A stretch of DNA of 10,757 nucleotides from NCBI GenBank assembly GCA_035259345.1, contig DATFWK010000235.1, forward strand, positions 1 to 10,757, in the 5' to 3' direction. The translations under genes and the position numbers were made by a program. Position 1 is the first letter of the stretch; the number at the start of each line of letters is the position of its first letter. The notes beneath the pieces were generated by a model that was given only the letters and a program-made list of their open reading frames with translations, had not been told where the DNA came from and ran no database searches. This document shows positions 6,670-10,757 of the stretch, piece after piece. Source of the stretch: DATFWK01 sp035259345. Its GTDB lineage: Bacteria > Actinomycetota > Thermoleophilia > Miltoncostaeales > Miltoncostaeaceae.

Positions 6670-7194
6670 CTATGCCGCCGGGGAGCCCGCGCCGAAGGCC
6701 CAGGCGTACCCCTCCTCGGAGAACGCCGGCGGCGCCCCGGAGAGGTCGATGCACATGTCCTGGTGGGTCAGGCCACGGTACTCGTCCGGGTCGCCGACCG
6801 TCCGCCAGCCGAGGTGCAGGAAGAACGCCACGTTCGGCGCCTGGATGCGCGCGATCATCAGGTGCCCGCCGTGGCGCCCGGCCGTCGCGACCGCGAAGCG
6901 CACGAGCGGCGCCCCGGCGCGGCCGCCGCGGGCATGGCGCAGCACGGCCAGCCGGTCGCCGCGCCACAGGCCGGCTTCGTCGAGGGCGTAGAGGCGAACG
7001 GCGCCCACGACGATCGGGCCGACGGCGGCGACCACGTGGATGGCCGAGTCGTCCCACTGGTCGCGGTCCGTCTCGGTGAAGATGGCCTGCTCGGCGACGA
7101 AGACCGCGTGGCGCACGCGGAAGTGCGCCGCCACGTCCTCGGGCGACGCGGCGACGCGGACCTGGAGGTCACGCGGGGACCGGGATCCCGTCAC
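6670..7194 (-). CDS. MSMEG_0567/Sll0786-family GNAT N-acetyltransferase
   Basis: The product has 174 residues and matches the nitrogen-starvation GNAT branch. It has the N-terminal FRVRHAVFVAEQAIFTETDRD block, then IVVGAVRLYALDEAGLWRGDRLAV in the strands before the acetyl-CoA loop, ARGGRAGAPLVRFAV as the pyrophosphate-binding loop and helix, ARIQAPNVAFFLHLGWRTV as the C-terminal core, and a THQDMCIDL end. In some Nit1 clusters this domain is fused to the AIR-synthase-like domain; here it stands alone. It presumably acylates an amine made or used by the pathway, but the acceptor is unknown. The GTG start at 7194 overlaps the end of the radical SAM gene by 26 bp and has GGAGG 8 nt upstream, supporting this start and translational coupling. 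Confidence 0.88.
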   Translation of the reverse strand: MTGSRSPRDLQVRVAASPEDVAAHFRVRHAVFVAEQAIFTETDRDQWDDSAIHVVAAVGPIVVGAVRLYALDEAGLWRGDRLAVLRHARGGRAGAPLVRFAVATAGRHGGHLMIARIQAPNVAFFLHLGWRTVGDPDEYRGLTHQDMCIDLSGAPPAFSEEGYAWAFGAGSPAA

Positions 7195-8305
7195 CGTTCC
7201 TGCCTCCGCCGAACGCCCGCTCGAACGTCGAGAGCGCGGAGCAGGCCTGGCAGCGCACGCAGCCGGCCCTCGCGCCCTGGCTCATCATCCCGGCGTCGGC
7301 GAGCAGCGGCGCGACGGCCTCGTAGACCGCCCGCACGTACTCCGGCGCCGGGGGCCGGCCCGAGGAGAGGATGCTGCCGGGCGCCGGCCGCAGCGGGACG
7401 ACGAACGGGTAGACGCCGCGCTCGATCGCGGCGCGGCACCCCGCGACGACGTTCTCGACGGTCTCGCCGAGCCCGAGGATGAGGTACGTCGAGACCTGGC
7501 CGTGCCCGAAGACGTCGACCGCGGCCTCCCAGGCCTCCAGGTAGTAGTCGATGCCCTGGGCGGCCTTGCCGGGCGCGACCCGGGCGAGCACGGCGGGGTC
7601 GAAGCTCTCCAGGTGGAGGCCGAGGGCCTCGACGCCCGAGCGCTTGAGCTCGGCGAACCAGCCGAAGTCGTCCGGCGGCTCGATCTGGACCTGGACGGGC
7701 AGGCCGCTCGCGTCGCGGATCGCCTCGGCGCAGCGGGCCATGTAGCCGGCGCCCCGGTCCCGCCGGTTCGGCGTGCCGGTCGTGAGCGTGACGTCCCGGG
7801 CGCCGTCGAGGCGCGCCGCCGCCTCGGCGACCTCGGCGAGCAGCTCCGGGGTCTTCACCGGGATCGTCCGTCCGGCGGCGAGGGTGGTGCCGATCGCGCA
7901 GAAGTGGCACTGCTCGTCGGTGCCCCAGTAGACGCAGCGCTGGAACACCGTGGAGGCCAGGCTGTCCAGGTGCATCAGCGCGATTTTCCAGTACGGCACG
8001 CCGTCGGCGGTCTCGAGGTCGTAGATGCGCGGGCGCGGGTGCATCCGCACCCGCCCGACCTCGACGCCGTCGCGCTGGAGCGTGCCCGCGCGCCCGCCCG
8101 GATCCATCACCAGCTCGTACGGGGAGCCCGCGACGTAGTCCCCGTGCACGGGGACGGTGAGCGGCGCCCCTTCGACCCAGAGGAAGCCGGCGTCGGACGG
8201 CCCCGCGCCCCCGGCCCGGGTCTCGCCGGGCTCCGCCGGCGCGCTGGTGCGGACGCCGAGCGACTGCAGCTCGACGGCGAGCGTGCGGAGGTCGATCCCT
8301 ACCAC
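7169..8305 (-). CDS. MSMEG_0568-family radical SAM protein
   Basis: The product has 378 residues. The start VGIDLRTLAVELQSLGVR and the GGAGPSDAGFL block (32-42) match the MSMEG_0568/Sll0785 family of Nit1 clusters. The presumed 4Fe-4S/SAM site is C124-x8-C133-x2-C136 (RCVYWGTDEQCHFCAIG), a longer spacing than the classic CX3CX2C. TTGTPN (175-180) and QIEPPDD (207-213) follow as TIM-barrel strand ends. A second cysteine cluster, C349-x2-C352-x2-C355 (GCVRCQACSALSTFE), sits near the C-terminus and may hold an auxiliary cluster. The reaction is unknown; substrate radical chemistry using SAM is inferred from the family. The GTG at 8305 overlaps the amidohydrolase stop by 7 bp, a coupled start. 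Upstream extension of the frame is antisense-like and not family sequence. Confidence 0.9.
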   Translation of the reverse strand: MVGIDLRTLAVELQSLGVRTSAPAEPGETRAGGAGPSDAGFLWVEGAPLTVPVHGDYVAGSPYELVMDPGGRAGTLQRDGVEVGRVRMHPRPRIYDLETADGVPYWKIALMHLDSLASTVFQRCVYWGTDEQCHFCAIGTTLAAGRTIPVKTPELLAEVAEAAARLDGARDVTLTTGTPNRRDRGAGYMARCAEAIRDASGLPVQVQIEPPDDFGWFAELKRSGVEALGLHLESFDPAVLARVAPGKAAQGIDYYLEAWEAAVDVFGHGQVSTYLILGLGETVENVVAGCRAAIERGVYPFVVPLRPAPGSILSSGRPPAPEYVRAVYEAVAPLLADAGMMSQGARAGCVRCQACSALSTFERAFGGGRNGDGIPVPA

Positions 8306-9162
8306 TTGTCGCCGAAGAGGCGCTCGAAGTTGTCCCGGAAGACCATGCGCTTGAGCTCCTCCGACACGGGCGCGCCCTCGATCTTCCAGTACTCGCCCAT
8401 GAAGTCCGACCAGGGCTCGTCCGACCCGAAGATCACGCGGTCGCCCCCGACGCCCTGCTTCTCGATCTCGACGAGCAGCCAGCGGGCGCCGAAGCCGACG
8501 GCCCACGAGGTGTCGGTGTAGACCTTGTAGCCGTCCCGCACCCATTCGAGGAACTTCGGCACCAGCTTGATGTGCCCGCTGACGCCGCCGCCGAAGTGGA
8601 CGAGGTGGATCTTCACGCGCTTGCCGTACGCCTCGACCAGCGGGATGAAGTTGTTGATGTCGCTCGCCCCGCCCGGCGAGGTGTGGAAGTGGAAGACGTA
8701 GTCGTGCTTCTCGGCGGCGTCGAAGCACGCGTCGGCGAGCTCGCGGGTCTCGTCGTCCCACTCGGCCGGGTTCGGGTTGCCGCCGAGCAGGAACGTCGTC
8801 TTGATGCCGACGATGCCGGCCTCGCCGGCGTGCTTGAGCGACTCCATCGTGTGCTCGCGGTCACGGGGCAGGAACGACACCCAGAGGAGCCCCCGGATGC
8901 GGTCGCTCTCGGTGGCGGCCTCCATCACGACCGGGTTCAGGCTGAAGGGCTGCTCCGGCTTGGGGATGCCGTAGTTCGACATCACCAGGCTGCGCTCGAT
9001 GCCGTACTGGTCCATGTACTTGATGAAGTCCTTCGTCCGCGGGAAGTCGTAGACGATGGGCTTCACCGGGTAGTCGAGGCCGTAGAAGGGCCAGGCCTCG
9101 ATCTCCCCGATGTGGCTGTGACCGTCGATGACGTTGCGCTTCACGCCGTCGGGCAGGGGCAT
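8299..9162 (-). CDS. Amidohydrolase-2 family metal-dependent hydrolase
   Basis: The product has 287 residues, a compact amidohydrolase_2 (PF04909) TIM barrel. Likely metal ligands are H15 and H17 (IDGHSHIG), a histidine in VFHFHTSPGG (H158 or H160), H186 or H189 in IHLVHFGGG, and D248 in IFGSDEPW. The C-terminal FRDNFERLF (275-283) is the family's usual ending. This family contains decarboxylases and hydrolases of amides, lactones and related bonds, and the substrate cannot be assigned. AAGGAGG lies 4 nt before the ATG, the strongest ribosome site in this operon, suggesting high expression. The gene sits between the unknown gene (10 bp gap) and the radical SAM gene (7 bp overlap), in the interval where a nitrilase is found in typical Nit1 clusters. 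It may do the hydrolytic step instead, which is inference. Confidence 0.88.
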   Translation of the reverse strand: MPLPDGVKRNVIDGHSHIGEIEAWPFYGLDYPVKPIVYDFPRTKDFIKYMDQYGIERSLVMSNYGIPKPEQPFSLNPVVMEAATESDRIRGLLWVSFLPRDREHTMESLKHAGEAGIVGIKTTFLLGGNPNPAEWDDETRELADACFDAAEKHDYVFHFHTSPGGASDINNFIPLVEAYGKRVKIHLVHFGGGVSGHIKLVPKFLEWVRDGYKVYTDTSWAVGFGARWLLVEIEKQGVGGDRVIFGSDEPWSDFMGEYWKIEGAPVSEELKRMVFRDNFERLFGDKW

Positions 9163-9172
9163 GCGGCCTCCT

Positions 9173-9814
9173 TCAGGGGGTTCTCAGGAGTCTCTGGCGG
9201 AGCTCGTCCGCGGCAGCGCGCCGCTCGGCGACATCCGAGAACTCCCGCCGAGGGGCCAGCGGGGCGTCCTCGGTCTGGTCCCCCGTCTCCGGGTCGAGCT
9301 GGATCGCCTCCAGGACGTAGAGCGGCTCCATCGTGTCCGGCGAGGTCTCGGTCGTCTCGACCACTGCGAACCCGGTCGAGAGGGCCATCTCGATCCTCCG
9401 GTGGGGCGGCCAGCGCTCGTCCGAGCCCTTGGTCCAGATGACGGCCGTGGGCTCGCCGGCCCGCGCCGCCCGCTGGATCGCCCGCACCGCGTCCTCGCCG
9501 GCCCCGCGCTGCTCGAGCTCGCGGCCACGGACCGCGTAGGCGGCGTCGCGCAGCATGACCAGGTCGATCTCCGGCGGGAGCGCGTCGACGTCGATGCCGG
9601 CCTCGGCGAGCTCGGCCGCGGGGTCGCCGGCGCGGTGTGTCGCGACGAGGGCGTCCAGGTCGGGCACGCCCTCGAGGTGGTCGGCGAGCGAGCGGACGAG
9701 GCCCACGCACGTCCGGTACAGGTCCGGCCGCACCATCACGACCGGGTACAGACGCTCCTCGGCCGCGCTCCAGCGGCGGAGGGCCTCGTCGCGCTCGCTC
9801 ACGGCGACCGTCAC
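9173..9814 (-). CDS. Unrecognised 213-residue cytoplasmic protein of the Nit1-like operon
   Basis: I do not recognise this protein. It has 213 residues, no signal peptide, no membrane segment and no cysteine-rich motif. Residues 1-60 look helical and contain RWSAAEERLYPVVMVRPDLY (13-32). A middle acidic and helical part follows (DLDALVATH, LPPEIDLVML, AYAVRGRELEQ). Residues about 112-180 look like a small alpha/beta unit with TAVIWTKGSDERWPPHRR, the hydrophobic strand GFAVVETTE, and PLYVLEAIQLD. The tail is charged (DVAERRAAADELRQRLL). The GTG at 9814 is 7 bp after the Sll0783-family stop. A second GTG at 9802 is also possible. Its stop overlaps the amidohydrolase ribosome site, so it is surely co-translated with its neighbours. 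Its position suggests a partner or accessory subunit of one of the operon enzymes. Confidence 0.8.
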   Translation of the reverse strand: MTVAVSERDEALRRWSAAEERLYPVVMVRPDLYRTCVGLVRSLADHLEGVPDLDALVATHRAGDPAAELAEAGIDVDALPPEIDLVMLRDAAYAVRGRELEQRGAGEDAVRAIQRAARAGEPTAVIWTKGSDERWPPHRRIEMALSTGFAVVETTETSPDTMEPLYVLEAIQLDPETGDQTEDAPLAPRREFSDVAERRAAADELRQRLLRTP

Positions 9815-9821
9815 CCGGCGG

Positions 9822-10307
9822 TCAGACGGTCCAGGTGTTGAGCTGGAACGCGCCCGCCTTCCAGGCGGTGAGCGCCGAGTCGAGGACGTCGAGCGGGTTG
9901 AAGGCCTTCACGCCGTCGATCAGGTCGTCCTCGCGGAAGCCGTACAGCGCCCCCATCGCGAAGCGGCATGCGTAGACGGTCGCGCCCTCGCTGAGGAGGG
10001 TCTTGATCTGCTTGTTGATCGCGAGGTGCCCCGGGAAGGCCTCGGCGCCGACGGTCGGGTATCCGCGCGTGGCGGACGCCATCAGCACGCCCGGGCCGTA
10101 GAGCACGAGCGAGACCTTGAAGCCCTTGCGGACCAGGCGGGTGGCGGTGAGGAGGTTCACCAGGCCGACCGAGCCCTCGTAGGGCACGGTGTGCATGAAG
10201 ATGAACGCCTGCTGTCCAGGCTCCGCCTTGATGTCCTCGAAGACCTTCTCCTCCACGTCGTAGAGCTGCTGACCTTCCTCGGGCTTGGGACCCTGGATCT
10301 TCGCCAC
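9822..10307 (-). CDS. MSMEG_0572/Sll0783-family nitrogen-starvation protein
   Basis: The product has 161 residues and matches the Sll0783 family well. It has the DVEEKVFEDI start region, FIFMHTVPYEGSVGLVNLLTATRL (a DsrE-like alpha/beta start), VSLVLYGPGVLMA, GHLAINKQIKTLL, VYACRFAMGALYGFRE with the single conserved-looking cysteine, and the ending NPLDVLDSALTAWKAGAFQLNTWTV. In Synechocystis, Sll0783 is strongly induced by nitrogen starvation and needed for polyhydroxybutyrate accumulation; the molecular role is unknown. It is usually the first gene of Nit1 clusters and is so here. The GTG start has GGAGG 5 nt upstream. A promoter-like pair and palindrome lie just ahead, so it is the likely first gene of the six-gene transcript. 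Confidence 0.92.
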   Translation of the reverse strand: MAKIQGPKPEEGQQLYDVEEKVFEDIKAEPGQQAFIFMHTVPYEGSVGLVNLLTATRLVRKGFKVSLVLYGPGVLMASATRGYPTVGAEAFPGHLAINKQIKTLLSEGATVYACRFAMGALYGFREDDLIDGVKAFNPLDVLDSALTAWKAGAFQLNTWTV

Positions 10308-10339
10308 GGTGACCTCCGGAACGGGAACGGTGGGCGATA

Positions 10340-10361
10340 CCGGCGCGTGGCGCCGCGCCGG
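10340..10361. promoter_or_regulatory. Perfect palindrome, candidate operator of the Nit1-like operon
   Basis: CCGGCGCG and CGCGCCGG form an exact 8-bp inverted repeat around a 6-bp spacer in the divergent region between the Sll0783-family and carbamate kinase genes. It begins at about the position where transcription from the minus-strand promoter described at 10370-10398 would start. That is a classic repressor-site position, or it could make a hairpin in the leader RNA. GC-rich palindromes arise fairly easily at this base composition, so the functional call is moderate. Confidence 0.5.
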
Positions 10362-10369
10362 AAGCCTGC

Positions 10370-10398
10370 ACTATCGTCCTCCCGACACCAGGTGGCAA
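10370..10398 (-). promoter_or_regulatory. Candidate promoter for the Sll0783-led operon
   Basis: Reading the minus strand, TTGCCA (10398-10393; 5 of 6 to TTGACA) is followed after 17 nt by GATAGT (10375-10370; 4 of 6 to TATAAT). Spacing is optimal, and both boxes are unusually AT-rich for this window. The predicted transcription start near 10363 leaves a leader of about 55 nt before the GTG at 10307. The same bases contain TATCGT (10372-10377) on the plus strand, a weak -10 for the carbamate kinase gene with no good -35. Confidence 0.5.
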
Positions 10399-10442
10399 CC
10401 CGGGGGAGAGACGTGCCGACGGCCGGAGGCTCGGAGGAGACT

Positions 10443-10757
10443 GTGGTCATGGCGGTCGGCGGCAACGCGCTGGCCCCGTCCGGGCTGAGCCAGTTCGACG
10501 ACCAGCTGGAGCGCGCCCGCGAGGTCGCGCGTCACGCCGTCTCGCTGCTCGCCGACGGCCGGCGCCTGGTGGTCGTCCACGGCAACGGCCCCCAGGTCGG
10601 CGCGCTGGCGCTCGCCCAGGAGGCGGTCGCGCCGGACGTGCCCCCGCAGCCCCTCCACGTGCTCGGCGCGATGACCCAGGGGCAGCTCGGCTACCTGCTC
10701 TGCCAGGCGATCGGCGACGCGATGGCGGCGGACGGCCGCGAGCGGCGGGTGGGCGCC
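10443..10757 (+). CDS. arcC: Carbamate kinase (partial, N-terminal 105 codons)
   Basis: The first 105 codons are present and the gene runs off the right edge. AVGGNALAPSG near the start, VVVHGNGPQVGALAL (residues about 46-60) and AMTQGQLGYLLCQAI are hallmark carbamate kinase blocks (amino-acid kinase fold). The enzyme makes ATP, ammonia and bicarbonate from ADP and carbamoyl phosphate when it runs in the catabolic direction. The GTG at 10443 follows GGAGG by 5 nt and puts the usual few residues before the AVGGNAL loop. A GTG at 10413, also with a purine-rich upstream site, would add ten residues. It is divergent from the Nit1-like operon with about 135 bp between starts. With AllG/AllH at the other end of the window, it would complete phosphorolysis of a carbamoylated compound, as AllK does in E. 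coli allantoin degradation. Confidence 0.92.
   Translation, partial: MVMAVGGNALAPSGLSQFDDQLERAREVARHAVSLLADGRRLVVVHGNGPQVGALALAQEAVAPDVPPQPLHVLGAMTQGQLGYLLCQAIGDAMAADGRERRVGA

Noticed and set aside
5774..7079. Long plus-strand open frames over the kinase and GNAT genes
   Set aside because: They are antisense shadows. The minus-strand translations carry the catalytic motifs HGD-x4-N and the acetyl-CoA loop.
7040..8521. 493-codon plus-strand open frame across the radical SAM gene
   Set aside because: It is antisense to a gene with clear family motifs, and its own translation is Arg/Ala/Asp-rich without recognisable domains.
8306..8761. Upstream extension of the radical SAM frame
   Set aside because: It overlaps the amidohydrolase in another frame. 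The family start motif and the coupled GTG are at 8305.

Overview
The window is very GC-rich (roughly 70% or more), with dense gene packing, many GTG starts, Tat/Sec signal peptides and a probable leaderless start. This suggests a high-GC actinomycete. The accessory gene set would fit a Thermoleophilia-like lineage, but that placement is inference. No RNA gene, insertion sequence, CRISPR array or origin was seen.

Layout. (1) At 1-1815, minus strand, are two genes in the order allG (DUF1116) then allH (DUF2877, cut by the left edge). In E. coli these two families, with FdrA/AllF, form oxamate carbamoyltransferase. (2) At 1840-2790, plus strand, is an Sll0787-type AIR-synthase-like protein. Its start lies only 24 bp from the allG start. 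(3) At 2878-5790, plus strand, is a three-gene secreted-protein operon: a small beta-rich protein, a seven-bladed FG-GAP propeller ending in the same beta domain, and a chaperone/DUF916-like beta-sandwich protein. (4) At 10307-5780, minus strand, is a tight six-gene operon: Sll0783-family protein, an unrecognised 213-residue protein, an amidohydrolase, an MSMEG_0568-type radical SAM enzyme, an MSMEG_0567/Sll0786-type GNAT, and an APH-like kinase. Its last gene overlaps the end of the secreted operon convergently by 11 bp. (5) At 10443 to the right edge, plus strand and divergent from that operon, is the start of a carbamate kinase gene.

How they may work together. The Sll0783, radical SAM, GNAT and AIR-synthase-like families are the signature of the 'Nit1' cluster, which is linked to nitrogen starvation and, in some bacteria, cyanide assimilation. 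Such clusters normally carry a nitrilase next to the Sll0783 gene. Here no nitrilase is visible, and an amidohydrolase plus an unknown protein occupy that space. AllG/AllH on one side and carbamate kinase on the other are enzymes of carbamoyl transfer to phosphate and of ATP plus ammonia recovery from carbamoyl phosphate. The most interesting reading is a variant nitrogen-scavenging system in which a nitrogenous compound is modified and hydrolysed and its nitrogen recovered through carbamoyl phosphate. The substrate is unknown. A well-spaced promoter followed at once by a perfect 8-bp-arm palindrome in the divergent region is the likely control point. The secreted operon sits inside the cluster and looks unrelated to it.
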